Part shown: positions 45,536 through 55,335 of the stretch, piece by piece
Layout: each line of letters opens with the position of its first letter
Numbering within the stretch: the stretch's first letter is position 1
Source: Pseudalkalibacillus salsuginis
GTDB lineage: Bacteria; Bacillota; Bacilli; Bacillales; Fictibacillaceae
DNA: 64,000 nt
Assembly: GCF_021646685.1 (NCBI RefSeq)
Contig: NZ_JAKJHW010000001.1
Location: 744,001 to 808,000 of the forward strand
Direction of reading: 5' to 3'
Made by a program: the position numbers and the translations under genes
The notes under the pieces: model-generated
Database searches by the model: none
The model's input: the letters and a program-made list of their open reading frames with translations, nothing else
Told to the model about the DNA's origin: nothing

Positions 45536-47006
45536 TTTCATCGCCTTCTTCAAGCAAACTGTGCAAGTCCTTCCGTAAAATCTTATTGGAAGCGTTCCTT
45601 GGCAAAACCTTTATGAATCGGACAATCTTCGGGACTTTGTAGCTGGCAAGATGTTCTTTACAGTATTGGATCAAGGCTTCCTCAGAAACATCCGGATCTT
45701 TCAAAACAACAAAAGCAGCTGGAACCTTCCCCCAGACAGCGTCATCGATCCCGATCACACCTGCTTCTGCAACCGTCTCATGACCAAGCAGACATGCCTC
45801 GATTTCTGCAGGATATACATTTTCACCACCAGATATGAACATATCATTCCGGCGATCGAGAACATAAAGGAAGCCATCATCATCAAGATAACCAACATCC
45901 CCGGTAGCGAGCCAGCCGTCCTGGATTTTTTCTGCATTAATGTCATGCTTGTTAAAATAGCCTTGTGTGACGTTCGGTCCCTTCACAAAAATCTCGCCCT
46001 CAAGGCTTGTTCCATCACCCTCACCAGATACAATCTTAACCTGGGATGGAAATAGCGGTTTACCAGCTGACCCAAGTTTGCGAAAACTGTCTTCAGGCGC
46101 CAATGTAACTATCTGTGAAGCTGACTCTGATAACCCGTACGTTTGAAAAACCGGAATATTATTGACTTCACACCTTTTTAACAGTGGGAAAGGAGCAGGT
46201 CCTCCTCCTAAAAGCATACAACGGAATCCGCCTGGATATGGCCGAAAGTTATCCGAATCCAGCGCTTTACTCAACATGACGCTTACGACAGAAGCGATCG
46301 TGACTCCTTCCTTATAGATGGACTCATTGAAAGCAACCGGCTCAAAGGTTCGGTGCAAGACCATCGGAATACCGTATATGACACTCCGCATTACAATTGA
46401 AAGACCGCTGACATGAAAAAGCGGAACTGCGCATAACCAACAGTCGTCATTGCGGATACCAAGATTGAGGGCAGACCCTGTAGCACTCCACCAATGGTTG
46501 CCAAACGTCAACATGACACCTTTCGGATACCCTGTTGTCCCAGAAGTGAAAATGATCGAATGGAGATTTCCCAAATAGATGACCTTATCCAATTCGGTAT
46601 TCGTCTCGTTTACCTCCTTTATCTCCATCATCGTAACGATTTTCCCAAACCGTAATCTTTGTGCTTTCTCCAGATGAGCAACATCTACAATCAACCAATC
46701 AACTTCAGCATCGTGCAACTGATAGTCCAATTCAGACTCCGATAACCGTTTATTTAAAGGGACGGCAACAACATGTATCAGATGAAATGCATGAAGCAGA
46801 ATGATTGTATCTGGATGGTTGTCCATAAGGAAACCTATGTGTTGGCCCTTCTCCAACCCTCTCTTCAATAGTTTTCGAGCTATGCTTTCAACTGACTCGT
46901 TCAGCTCTCGATATGTCCAATCCCGATTCTCAAAAACAAGAGCTGTCCGATCAGGGGTTAAAAAGGCACGTTGACTAAGCCAATTTTTCATTTCAAGTTC
47001 TGCCAT
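45525..47006 (-). CDS. menE: o-Succinylbenzoate-CoA ligase
   Basis: A 493-residue ANL-family ligase making OSB-CoA. Visible: IIFTSGTTGYPKGVMLTFGNHW (P-loop in two parts), QTYGLSESAS, GWLATGDVGYLDDDG, the hinge, GGENVYPAEIEA and the catalytic Lys in NASNKILRKDL. The ATG at 47006 has GGAGTGAG upstream. Overlaps menC. Two interspersed elements separate it from menB. Confidence 0.94.
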   Translation of the reverse strand: MAELEMKNWLSQRAFLTPDRTALVFENRDWTYRELNESVESIARKLLKRGLEKGQHIGFLMDNHPDTIILLHAFHLIHVVAVPLNKRLSESELDYQLHDAEVDWLIVDVAHLEKAQRLRFGKIVTMMEIKEVNETNTELDKVIYLGNLHSIIFTSGTTGYPKGVMLTFGNHWWSATGSALNLGIRNDDCWLCAVPLFHVSGLSIVMRSVIYGIPMVLHRTFEPVAFNESIYKEGVTIASVVSVMLSKALDSDNFRPYPGGFRCMLLGGGPAPFPLLKRCEVNNIPVFQTYGLSESASQIVTLAPEDSFRKLGSAGKPLFPSQVKIVSGEGDGTSLEGEIFVKGPNVTQGYFNKHDINAEKIQDGWLATGDVGYLDDDGFLYVLDRRNDMFISGGENVYPAEIEACLLGHETVAEAGVIGIDDAVWGKVPAAFVVLKDPDVSEEALIQYCKEHLASYKVPKIVRFIKVLPRNASNKILRKDLHSLLEEGDENAD

Positions 47007-47042
47007 ATGTACCACTCACTCCATAATAAAACTCTATACTAT

Positions 47043-47156
47043 AAGAAAAGCGCAAACGCCCTGGTTAACCACGAAGGTCACTGTAAGTTGACGAGGAGGC
47101 TGTCGCCGCCGCAGGAGGTCTGAAGTGATCCAAGTGGTTGGGCGTTGGAGCTAGAC
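47043..47156 (+). repeat. Interspersed element, copy B (short form)
   Basis: From AAGAAAAGCGCAAACGCCC to GGGCGTTGGAGCTAGAC. It lacks the internal GAACCAAAC..CTTCGACC module present in copies A and C. The ends are complementary (AACGCCC / GGGCGTT). Confidence 0.88.
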
Positions 47157-47159
47157 ATC

Positions 47160-47328
47160 AAGAAAAGCGCAAACGCCCTGGTTTATCACGAATCATTGGA
47201 AGACCGACGAGGAGGCTTGAACCAAACAAAGTCCGGTTCTGCGTGGGTAAACTCTTCGACCCTAAATGTATATCGCTGCCGCAGGAGGACTGAAGTGATC
47301 CAAAGTGGTTGGGCGTTAGAGCTAGAGA
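47160..47328 (+). repeat. Interspersed element, copy C (long form)
   Basis: Immediately follows copy B head-to-tail with three bases between. It includes the internal module GAACCAAACAAAGTCCGGTT with CTGCGTGGGTAA, then the CGCAGGAGGACTGAAGTGAT core and GGGCGTTAGAGCTAGAG end. Confidence 0.88.
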
Positions 47329-47365
47329 TTTCTTCATCGCAACAAAATACCTTCTCATCTTTTTA

Positions 47366-47397
47366 AAAAGAGGATGCTGGTCCAACAGCATCCTCCA
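47366..47397 (-). terminator. Terminator downstream of menB
   Basis: GAGGATGCTG-GTCCA-ACAGCATCCTC between menB and the element pair; minus-strand T residues follow the stem (TTTTTAAAAAG). It suggests menFDHB and menEC may be partly uncoupled. Confidence 0.6.
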
Positions 47398-47408
47398 ATT
47401 GCATATTC

Positions 47409-48230
47409 TTATGGGAATCGAGGGAATTGTTTAAAGTCTGGCTTTCGCTTTTCTTTAAACGAATCGCGTCCTTCTTTCGCCTCATCAGTCGTGTAATAGA
47501 GTAATGTAGCGTCTCCACCCAATTGCTGCAAACCAGCAAGTCCATCTGTATCTGCATTGAATGAAGCTTTCAAGAAACGAAGCGCTGTTGGAGATTTCTC
47601 AAGCATTTCTTCACACCATTGGATCGTTTCTTCTTCCAATTTTTCAAGAGGTACGACCGTATTGACAAGTCCCATCTCTTTCGCTTCTTCAGCATTATAC
47701 TGACGACACAGGTACCAGATTTCACGCGCCTTCTTATGACCGACGATACGCGCAAGATAACCTGCTCCATATCCAGCGTCAAAGCTTCCTACTTTCGGTC
47801 CGGTTTGTCCAAAGATCGCGTTGTCTGCAGCGATCGTCAAATCACACACCACATGAAGGACATGTCCACCGCCGATTGCGTAACCTGAAACCATTGCTAC
47901 TACAGGCTTTGGAATGACACGGATCAAGCGTTGTAGATCAAGGACATTCAATCGTGGGATCTGATCATCGCCAACGTATCCACCATGCCCGCGTACTTTC
48001 TGGTCCCCTCCTGCACAGAATGCTTTGTCTCCCGCACCTGCAAGGACGATGACACCGATATTCGCATCATCACGTGCATAAGCGAAAGCATCGATCAATT
48101 CATGGACCGTTTTCGGCCGGAATGAATTGTGTACTTCTGGCCGATTGATCGTAATTTTTGCAATCCCATTGTATGTTTCATAGATAATGTCATCGTATTT
48201 TCTTTCAGCTACCCATTCTACTGCTGCCAT
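47409..48230 (-). CDS. menB: 1,4-Dihydroxy-2-naphthoyl-CoA synthase
   Basis: A 273-residue crotonase-fold enzyme cyclising OSB-CoA to DHNA-CoA. Typical blocks: [55 protein letters not shown] and [19 protein letters not shown], with the C-terminal [14 protein letters not shown]. The true start is the ATG at 48230 (MAAVEWV) one base after the menH stop, behind AAAGGA. Confidence 0.97.
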   Translation of the reverse strand: MAAVEWVAERKYDDIIYETYNGIAKITINRPEVHNSFRPKTVHELIDAFAYARDDANIGVIVLAGAGDKAFCAGGDQKVRGHGGYVGDDQIPRLNVLDLQRLIRVIPKPVVAMVSGYAIGGGHVLHVVCDLTIAADNAIFGQTGPKVGSFDAGYGAGYLARIVGHKKAREIWYLCRQYNAEEAKEMGLVNTVVPLEKLEEETIQWCEEMLEKSPTALRFLKASFNADTDGLAGLQQLGGDATLLYYTTDEAKEGRDSFKEKRKPDFKQFPRFP

Positions 48231-48231
48231 T

Positions 48232-49083
48232 CTAGACATCCTTTCCATTATGTAGTTCATCCACTACTATTTTAGCAAATTGTGACGGCTTCTCAAGGTG
48301 TACGGTATGGCCCGCTTCTTCTACCACCACTATTTTGCCATTCGGAAGCTTCTGCAACATGTCTTCCGCTATCTTGCAGAACTTATGATCAAGCGCCCCG
48401 ACGATAAGTGTAGTTGGGATTTTAAATGTAGCTAACTTGTCCCACCAGGACGGCTGTACCCCTGTTCCCATCCCACGCAAACAGTTCGCCAATCCGATCG
48501 CTGAATTGTCGAGCCTTTTTTCATGTAAAGCCTTCCGAGTTTCCTCAGATAAGAAGTTTTGCTGGGAGTGGAATAACGGAATCGATTCCCAGAATTCAAC
48601 GAAAGATTCTATGCCTTCCCTTTGAATCCGGTCTGCAAGTCTTTCATCGCTTTCCTTCCGGTCTGCCCTTTCCTCCGAAGTCCGTAATCCCGGTGAACTG
48701 CTTTCCAACAACAGATGTTTTACAAGCTCCGGATACATCATACCGAAAGACAGTGCTACCCTTCCACCTAGAGAATACCCTAAAACGTAGGCGCTTTCAA
48801 TCTTCAACTCTGCAAGTATATAAGCTATAGATTCCGCCGTTTGCTCCCTCGTATATTTTTCTGCCTCTTCAGGATGTTCCGTTTTCCCGTGTCCAATCAA
48901 ATCGACCATGATGAGTTGGAAGTCGTCCGACCAATCTCGTTTAAATGGACCCCAATCAGCTCCAGAACCGGTAAAACCATGAAGGAGGAGCAAAGGCTTG
49001 CCCTCCCCATACTTTTCCACATGATAATGAATTCCGTTCACCTCAATGAACATTGTCATCCGCCCACTTTTTGATTGCATCAT
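48232..49083 (-). CDS. menH: SHCHC synthase, alpha/beta hydrolase
   Basis: A 283-residue hydrolase-fold enzyme eliminating pyruvate from SEPHCHC. Catalytic Ser in [11 protein letters not shown], Asp in VGALDHKF and His in [22 protein letters not shown] forms the oxyanion region. It overlaps menD by 41 bases if it starts at 49083, where GGGAG lies 7 bases upstream; ATGs at 49059 and 49053 give a shorter N-terminus. Confidence 0.9.
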   Translation of the reverse strand: MMQSKSGRMTMFIEVNGIHYHVEKYGEGKPLLLLHGFTGSGADWGPFKRDWSDDFQLIMVDLIGHGKTEHPEEAEKYTREQTAESIAYILAELKIESAYVLGYSLGGRVALSFGMMYPELVKHLLLESSSPGLRTSEERADRKESDERLADRIQREGIESFVEFWESIPLFHSQQNFLSEETRKALHEKRLDNSAIGLANCLRGMGTGVQPSWWDKLATFKIPTTLIVGALDHKFCKIAEDMLQKLPNGKIVVVEEAGHTVHLEKPSQFAKIVVDELHNGKDV

Positions 49084-50791
49084 TCACATTCTCCCAATAT
49101 TCCTTATGGAGCTGCACATTTTGTTCACGATCAGTCTTAATCTCGATAACATCCAGACCACCTGAATCAAAACTTTCATTACATGCTTCATCAAATGCTT
49201 CCCATGTTCCAACAAGGTGGTAGTTCCCGCCATATGTAGTCGTCGCTTCACGGAAGGAAATACCGATCGGTGTCCCAAACAGGTTCTCGAAATGGTCTGG
49301 ATAATCCGCTTGTGGCAAGAAGGAAAAGATCCCTCCCCCACTATTATTGACCAGTATGATCGTCATATTGAGTTCATGAAGCTTGGCGGCAAGTAAACCG
49401 TTCATATCATGGTAAAACGAAAGGTCTCCAATGACAAGCACCGTTCTTCGTCCTGTAGCTGCGACACCGAAAGCCGTTGAGATGACCCCATCAATCCCGT
49501 TTGCCCCTCGATTAGCCAGTCCCATGATCTCTTTATCTGTTTTACCGAAAAAGCTGTCAAAATCCCTGATTGGCATGCTGTTTCCAACAAACAGGGCAGT
49601 CTCATCAGGTAAAAGACGTTTAAGCTGTGCAAAAATCTTCCCTTCAAACAGTTCATCCGTTCGTAAAAATGATCCCTGTTCCAGGACAGCAATCTCATTT
49701 ACCTCCCGCCATTTTCCAAACCATCTTGTACCGCTGCGCCCATCGATTCTTGAGGACAGTTGACGTGAAAAGATACCTGGATCTGCATAAATCATCCTGC
49801 CTCCTGAATGCGTCGGGTCACGCCAACCTTCCCCTTCATCAATGGTCCAGTATGTGCAGTCCTTATGTTTTTGAACATACTGCAAATAGGCTTTCGAAAC
49901 AGGCATCGCTCCAAATCGAATGATGACATCTGGCTTCCATTCCCTCACGACTTCACTCTTTAAGAAAGCATCATAATTCTCAATGATATTTTCTTTGGAA
50001 TGATGGCCACTCCGTAACGGAGACAACGGATCTGCCAAAACAGGGAACCCGAGTTTTTCTCCCAGTTCTTTTATTGCGGACACGGCATCGTCATATTGGC
50101 CCGGTCCACAAACGACGAGACCTTTTTCATACTTCTCCAATTCATCGATCAAAATCTGATATTCAGCTTCCCTCAGGTCTCGTTCACCCGCCATAAACGA
50201 CAGATAGGAATCATCCTTCCGCCCTGCTTCAAAAGCATTCTCCAATTGGTAACTTGGGAGGAGAGGTTCACGGAAAGGAAAATTCAAGTGTACTGGCCCG
50301 CGTTTTGCATTCATAGCGATGGAAATAGAACGGGAAGCATTGGTCCGGGCATACTTAAGCAATACAGGATCATTTTCTGGGAGTGCCATGTCATGAAACC
50401 ATTTTACGTATTTTCCATACATCCCGATCTGATCGATCGCTTGAGGTGCTCCGACATCTCTCAGTTCATGCGGACGATCTGCGGTCAAAACCAATAGCGG
50501 CACACGTGATTCATACGCTTCTATAATAGCAGGATAGTAGTTTGCAGCAGCCGTCCCAGACGTGCAAACAAGCGCGACGGGCTTCTCTTCCGCCTTTGCG
50601 ATCCCAAGGGCAAAAAAAGCCGCTGAGCGTTCATCAACACTCAACCAAACTTTAATGTCAGGGTGCTGTGCAAACATAAGTGCCAGCGGAGTAGAACGGG
50701 ATCCCGGGCTTATGACCACATCCTGTACCTTTGTTCTACTCAACTCATCTACAAAAGCTCCAACATAAGCTGTCAACGGATCTAGAGTCAT
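49043..50791 (-). CDS. menD: SEPHCHC synthase (ThDP-dependent)
   Basis: A 582-residue ThDP enzyme that condenses isochorismate with 2-oxoglutarate. The N-terminal VISPGSRSTPLALMF and SVDERSAAFFALGIAK blocks include the conserved Glu; the ThDP-binding C-terminal part shows GNSMPIRDFDSFF and VIGDLSFYHDMNGLL. The start ATG overlaps the menF stop (ATGA). Confidence 0.95.
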   Translation of the reverse strand: MTLDPLTAYVGAFVDELSRTKVQDVVISPGSRSTPLALMFAQHPDIKVWLSVDERSAAFFALGIAKAEEKPVALVCTSGTAAANYYPAIIEAYESRVPLLVLTADRPHELRDVGAPQAIDQIGMYGKYVKWFHDMALPENDPVLLKYARTNASRSISIAMNAKRGPVHLNFPFREPLLPSYQLENAFEAGRKDDSYLSFMAGERDLREAEYQILIDELEKYEKGLVVCGPGQYDDAVSAIKELGEKLGFPVLADPLSPLRSGHHSKENIIENYDAFLKSEVVREWKPDVIIRFGAMPVSKAYLQYVQKHKDCTYWTIDEGEGWRDPTHSGGRMIYADPGIFSRQLSSRIDGRSGTRWFGKWREVNEIAVLEQGSFLRTDELFEGKIFAQLKRLLPDETALFVGNSMPIRDFDSFFGKTDKEIMGLANRGANGIDGVISTAFGVAATGRRTVLVIGDLSFYHDMNGLLAAKLHELNMTIILVNNSGGGIFSFLPQADYPDHFENLFGTPIGISFREATTTYGGNYHLVGTWEAFDEACNESFDSGGLDVIEIKTDREQNVQLHKEYWENVNDAIKKWADDNVH

Positions 50792-52188
50792 GCAATTGAT
50801 CCTCCTAGTGCGGAGAGCATCGGCTTCAGTTTGATCAGTGTTTCTTCATACTCACTTTCAGGATCAGAATCTCCGACAATCCCGCATCCTGCGAATAAAG
50901 ATGCGTAATTATCAGAAATCAGGCCCGAACGGATCGCAACAGCGAACTCGCCTTGATCAAAATGGTCGATCCAGCCGATAGGAGCAGAATACCATCCTCG
51001 ATCGATCTTTTCGTACTCTCTTATAATTTCTACGGAACGGAGCTGTGGCAACCCTCCTAAAGCTGGAGTCGGATGAAGGCGCTCGACAACATCCAGAAGA
51101 GGAACTTCCGTCGCTTCTTTAACTTCCACAGGTGTATAAAGATGTTGGATATCCCGGCCTTTATATAGTGAAGGTTGGTCGGGAACATCAACTGAACCCG
51201 CCACTTCTTCCAAAGCACCACGGATCATCTGTACCACGTAATCATGTTCTTCGCGATTTTTTTCGTCTGCAAGGAGAAGTCTGCCTAGGCGCTCATCCTC
51301 CTCATAATAGACGCCTCTCTTGATCGACCCTGCTAAACAAGTCGATAACAGCCGATCATTCTGTTTTCGTACCAGGCGTTCAGGTGAAGCTCCAACAAAA
51401 CACTTATGCCCCCGCTCAAAAGCGAAAATGAAGCTGTTCGGCTGCTGATTTCTTAGATTGACTAGTGTTTCGAATGCTGAGATTTTCGAATCTGCTTGTG
51501 CAATGACTTCCCTTGCTAAAACAACTTTATCCAGTAGCCCTTTATTGATCATCGAAGTCGTTTTAACCACAATATCCTTCCATTGGTCAGGGTCGATTTC
51601 AGTCAGCGAAAAAGAACGTTTCTCAGCTGTATTTAACGGAGCCTTCTTCAATAGTCCTGCACTTTCCCGAATTCCTTTTTCAAAAAGCAGATGGATATCC
51701 GAATCAGGTCTTACGAACAAATTTGTCGTCAAATACGCTTTGTCACGGATTTTTGAATACAAATGAACAGGTAAAACAAAGCTGGCGTCCGAATAATTCG
51801 TCCATAATGGCGTCTTATCCTTTTTCGTATCAAATGAAAAACCACCTAAAAGCAAGGGGCCTGTACCATAAATATATGTTGCATCATAATCCTCAAGCTG
51901 ATCGTCGATAATCGCTTTCCATTGACTTTTGATTTCCGAAAAACGATCCTCTCCATCCACATCAAAGCGAAACGCTTCACCGATACCGACAAAGCTTGAT
52001 TTATTTGAATCCGACCAAAACGAACGTTGGCCATTATATAAAAACCTCCCATTATTAAAAACGACGAGCGGGTCAATCGTATCAACTTGAATCCTATGGC
52101 TGACTAGAATTTCCTTTTGAGTCAGTTGTGCTTTTTGCTTTGCACACTCTAATCTCACAAGCAATTCATGTTGTTTAACAACTGCCAC
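50788..52188 (-). CDS. menF: Isochorismate synthase
   Basis: A 466-residue chorismate-utilising enzyme. Catalytic-domain blocks: LDKVVLAREVIAQ, FIFAFERGHKCFVGASPERLV, CLAGSIKRG, LHPTPALGGLP and GWYSAPIGWID, AIRSGLI. First enzyme of menaquinone synthesis. The ATG at 52206 is too close to GGAGGGG; the GTG at 52188 (VAVVKQHELL) fits better. First gene of the men operon. Confidence 0.92.
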   Translation of the reverse strand: MAVVKQHELLVRLECAKQKAQLTQKEILVSHRIQVDTIDPLVVFNNGRFLYNGQRSFWSDSNKSSFVGIGEAFRFDVDGEDRFSEIKSQWKAIIDDQLEDYDATYIYGTGPLLLGGFSFDTKKDKTPLWTNYSDASFVLPVHLYSKIRDKAYLTTNLFVRPDSDIHLLFEKGIRESAGLLKKAPLNTAEKRSFSLTEIDPDQWKDIVVKTTSMINKGLLDKVVLAREVIAQADSKISAFETLVNLRNQQPNSFIFAFERGHKCFVGASPERLVRKQNDRLLSTCLAGSIKRGVYYEEDERLGRLLLADEKNREEHDYVVQMIRGALEEVAGSVDVPDQPSLYKGRDIQHLYTPVEVKEATEVPLLDVVERLHPTPALGGLPQLRSVEIIREYEKIDRGWYSAPIGWIDHFDQGEFAVAIRSGLISDNYASLFAGCGIVGDSDPESEYEETLIKLKPMLSALGGSIA

Positions 52189-52359
52189 TGCTATCCCCTC
52201 CAACATCCTGCGACGTTCTATATCTATATATAACCTGAAAACAGGCTCAGTTCTTACATGCTTACACTAAAAAAGACATTCTCATATCGATACTATTATA
52301 AAGGAAAAAGGCTTGTTTTTCCATTGTGCGTCATTCACAACTGTTTCCAGCTAATGTTG

Positions 52360-52388
52360 TTGACACCTATACTCTCATTGCATACACT
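52360..52388 (+). promoter_or_regulatory. menA promoter
   Basis: TTGACA (52360-52365) and TACACT (52383-52388), spacer 17, about 90 bases before menA. Confidence 0.7.
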
Positions 52389-52410
52389 TAAAATGGTTTA
52401 AAATACGGTC

Positions 52411-52456
52411 AGAATGCTTTAACAAGGCATCCAACAGCCACATTAAAGCATTCTTG
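52411..52456 (+). promoter_or_regulatory. Hairpin in the menA 5' leader
   Basis: GAATGCTTTAA and TTAAAGCATTC form a perfect 11-bp stem around a 22-base loop, between the promoter and the ribosome site. No T run follows, so it is not a simple terminator. Possible transcript stabiliser or protein/RNA target. Confidence 0.55.
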
Positions 52457-52479
52457 AGAATAAAGGTGAAAGATTCATT

Positions 52480-53430
52480 ATGGAACAATATTTTACAGAC
52501 CCATCCAATCAAAAAGAAATATCTTCTATCATCGAATCCAAATGGAAAATCTGGTATCGGCAGCTCCGTCCTCACACTTTGACAGCATCATTCATACCTG
52601 TATTCATCGGTGCAGCTCTCGCTAATTTCTATACAACGTTAAATTGGTTGTTGCTAATTGCCATGCTTGTTGCTTCGATGTTGATCCAGGCCGCTACTAA
52701 TCTATTCAACGAGTATTATGATTTTAAACGTGGTCTCGACACTTCAGATTCTGTAGGGATCGGCGGCGGCATAGTACGTGATGGTATATCCTCGAAAACA
52801 GTACTGAATGTCGGGCTTGCTTTCTTTCTGCTCGCTATATTGCTCGGTATCTATATCAGCGCGACGACCTCCTGGTGGATCGCCATCATCGGTTCAGTCT
52901 CCATGGCGGCTGGATACTTTTATACCGGTGGTCCCTATCCTATCGCCTATACGCCACTAGGTGAAGTAGTTGCAGGGTTTTTCATGGGATTTGTGATCAT
53001 CCTTATCTCATTTTATATTCAAACTGGCTTTGTGACGACAAATAGCATGCTCATTTCCATTCCGATTTCCATTTTAATCGGTGCGATCCTGATGGCAAAC
53101 AATATTCGGGATTTAGAAGGAGATAAGGAAAGAGGACGTAAAACATTGGCGATATTGCTTGGGCATAGAAGAGCGGTTCAATTTCTTGGAGGGATGTTCG
53201 CCTTTTCGTTTGCTTGGATTCTTACGATGATATTCATAGGACAGGCTTCTTTTTGGCTGCTGATCGTCCTCATCAGCATTCCAAAAGCTGTCAATGCCGT
53301 GAAACTGTTCAAAGGACAACGAGAACCATCCAAAATGATGCCAGCGATGATTGCTACTGCCCAAACGAACACAGTATTCGGTTCTGCATTGACTGTCGGT
53401 CTGATTGTCAGCTATCTTATCCAATATTAA
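52480..53430 (+). CDS. menA: 1,4-Dihydroxy-2-naphthoate polyprenyltransferase
   Basis: A 316-residue UbiA-family membrane prenyltransferase with 8-9 helices. Two Asp-rich motifs bind the prenyl diphosphate: NLFNEYYDFKRGLD and NNIRDLEGDKERGRKT. It attaches the isoprenoid tail to DHNA. Divergent from menF and followed by a thioesterase gene. Confidence 0.94.
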   Translation: MEQYFTDPSNQKEISSIIESKWKIWYRQLRPHTLTASFIPVFIGAALANFYTTLNWLLLIAMLVASMLIQAATNLFNEYYDFKRGLDTSDSVGIGGGIVRDGISSKTVLNVGLAFFLLAILLGIYISATTSWWIAIIGSVSMAAGYFYTGGPYPIAYTPLGEVVAGFFMGFVIILISFYIQTGFVTTNSMLISIPISILIGAILMANNIRDLEGDKERGRKTLAILLGHRRAVQFLGGMFAFSFAWILTMIFIGQASFWLLIVLISIPKAVNAVKLFKGQREPSKMMPAMIATAQTNTVFGSALTVGLIVSYLIQY

Positions 53431-53469
53431 AACGGGGGGCTTTGATGTCCCACTTGAGGGAGTGCTTGT

Positions 53470-53856
53470 ATGGACTTGTCCAAAACGCTTGTAAATGCGC
53501 TAGGAATGGAAGTTGTCGAAGCAAATAAAGATTGTGTGAAAATGACGATGCCCGTCGATGAACGGACGAAGCAGCCGATGGGGTTCTTGCATGGGGGCGC
53601 ATCCGTTGCTCTCGCAGAAACGGCAGCCAGTATCGGTGGAGCATTGAACGTCGATTTAGAGAAATATAATGTTTTCGGAATTGAAATCAATGCAAATCAC
53701 ATTAAAAGCAAACGTGATGGTATGGTGACCGGTACAGCACTTCCTGTCCATAAAGGTCGAACGACAATGGTCTGGGAAATTAAAGTGACCGATGAAAACG
53801 AAGATTTGATCTGTCTATCGAGATGTACAATCGGAGTTGTAGAAAAGACGGCATAA
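53470..53856 (+). CDS. Hotdog thioesterase, probable DHNA-CoA thioesterase (MenI/YuxO-like)
   Basis: A 128-residue PaaI-type hotdog. The motif MGFLHGGASVALAETAAS (about residues 36-53) carries the catalytic Glu and HGG pattern. Its position directly after menA, with all other men genes present except a DHNA-CoA thioesterase, supports hydrolysis of DHNA-CoA to DHNA. It starts at ATG 39 bases past menA. Confidence 0.82.
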   Translation: MDLSKTLVNALGMEVVEANKDCVKMTMPVDERTKQPMGFLHGGASVALAETAASIGGALNVDLEKYNVFGIEINANHIKSKRDGMVTGTALPVHKGRTTMVWEIKVTDENEDLICLSRCTIGVVEKTA

Positions 53857-53947
53857 ATCCCTGAACGACACACCCTCAGACTTCGGTTTTAAATAACTTC
53901 CGGTTGCTGTAGGTAGACCTTAAAAAATTGCAGATAATCATAAGGAG

Positions 53948-53978
53948 GGAACTGCTCATACGTGAGCAGTTCCTTTTT
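53948..53978 (+). terminator. Terminator of menA operon
   Basis: GGAACTGCTCA-TACG-TGAGCAGTTCC followed by TTTTT, a perfect 11-bp stem. Confidence 0.9.
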
Positions 53979-53982
53979 CAAT

Positions 53983-55335
53983 TTACACTTCTCTTCGCAT
54001 CGCCTTAAGCACATCAACTTTTGTTGCTCTTCTAGCTGGTCTTAGGCCAGAAAGGATGGTCACCACTAAACAGATGCCGATACAGATCAACGGCAAGCTT
54101 AAAGGGATATGTGAAAACTTGAAATCCCCTGGGATCGGTTCACCAAATGCATTACTTAAAATGATCGGCAACAGCCAATTGACTCCTAAGGTGATGAGAT
54201 AAGCGACAATCGTCCCGAAAATGGCTCCAAGCAGTCCGATATAACTGCTTTCAATTAAGAAAATCCGCTTGATCGTGGAAGGATTTGCCCCGATCGCTTT
54301 CATGATTCCAATATCCGGCGCCCTCTCAGTGACAGCCATGGTCATTGTATTATAAATACCTATGGAAGCGATGATGATTGCAATCGTTCCGATGAATATC
54401 AGCCCGCTCTTTACAATCAAGAACACGGTGTTGATCTGTTCCATTTCATCGACGACTGAATAGGCAAAATACTTCTTATCCTTGATCGTTTCTGAAATCG
54501 TCTTGACATTTTCGACATCATCTGCGTAAATGGATACTTGGCTGTAAAATCTATCCTTCCTCTGTTCCATCAAATCTCTTTCCTCTGCTGGTAAGTTTGG
54601 AGTGATGACAGTTCCGTTTGGTGTGCCTGTAAACGCTTCAATTTCAGACAACACCTTTTCGGAAATATAGATGTTTGGGTCCCACTCCCAATCTTTGGTC
54701 GGTTTTTTTCCGATGCCGACGATCTTGACATCAAATGTCTTGGACTTTTCTTCTTCTCCTTCATATTGTTTGACGCCAAGGTTAAGTGTTTCGCCAATTA
54801 ATTTCCCTTTATATTTAAATTCTTCCTTTACGGTGCCATCTTCATTAAGTGGAGCAGTTTCTTTACCGTTCCACTTTGCAAGACTTTCAGCAAAATCATG
54901 ACCAATCACGACTTCGTTATCCGCTTCAGGTAAACGACCTTCTGAAAGCTCAAATCCAGCTTTCGTTTCCGATGGAAAATCGACGACTACAGCGTTCCCT
55001 TCTGCTCGAAATTCTCCAACACGGAATTCACCTTGCTGGTCAACCATTTGTCTTCTCGTCACCGCTTTTACATGGTCCAGGCCCTCGAAATAGGTAATAT
55101 CATCCATGGTGATTCCTGCGTTCTCTTCGTTTTCTTTTCCGTGGACTTGTATCTCAGTCATCAATCGATCTTGTGTAATCTCCTCAACGATTGATTTTTG
55201 AAGACCGAAGCCGACTGATGCAAGGACTATCAAGAACGCACACCCCATGGCCGTTGCAAGGACCGTCATAAAGATCCTAGTCTTGTTCTTTTTCATGTTT
55301 TGACGTACGAATTTAAACTGATCTTTGAATCTCAT
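53983..55335 (-). CDS. ABC transporter permease, FtsX/MacB type (YtrF-like)
   Basis: A 450-residue permease with the MacB topology: one N-terminal membrane helix (IFMTVLATAMGCAFLIVLAS), a large extracytoplasmic domain of about 230 residues, and three C-terminal helices. The GIMKAIGANPSTIKRIFLIES stretch is the FtsX-family coupling region. Its ATG overlaps the ATPase stop (ATGA). Likely a mechanotransmission or export system; substrate unknown. Confidence 0.88.
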   Translation of the reverse strand: MRFKDQFKFVRQNMKKNKTRIFMTVLATAMGCAFLIVLASVGFGLQKSIVEEITQDRLMTEIQVHGKENEENAGITMDDITYFEGLDHVKAVTRRQMVDQQGEFRVGEFRAEGNAVVVDFPSETKAGFELSEGRLPEADNEVVIGHDFAESLAKWNGKETAPLNEDGTVKEEFKYKGKLIGETLNLGVKQYEGEEEKSKTFDVKIVGIGKKPTKDWEWDPNIYISEKVLSEIEAFTGTPNGTVITPNLPAEERDLMEQRKDRFYSQVSIYADDVENVKTISETIKDKKYFAYSVVDEMEQINTVFLIVKSGLIFIGTIAIIIASIGIYNTMTMAVTERAPDIGIMKAIGANPSTIKRIFLIESSYIGLLGAIFGTIVAYLITLGVNWLLPIILSNAFGEPIPGDFKFSHIPLSLPLICIGICLVVTILSGLRPARRATKVDVLKAMRREV

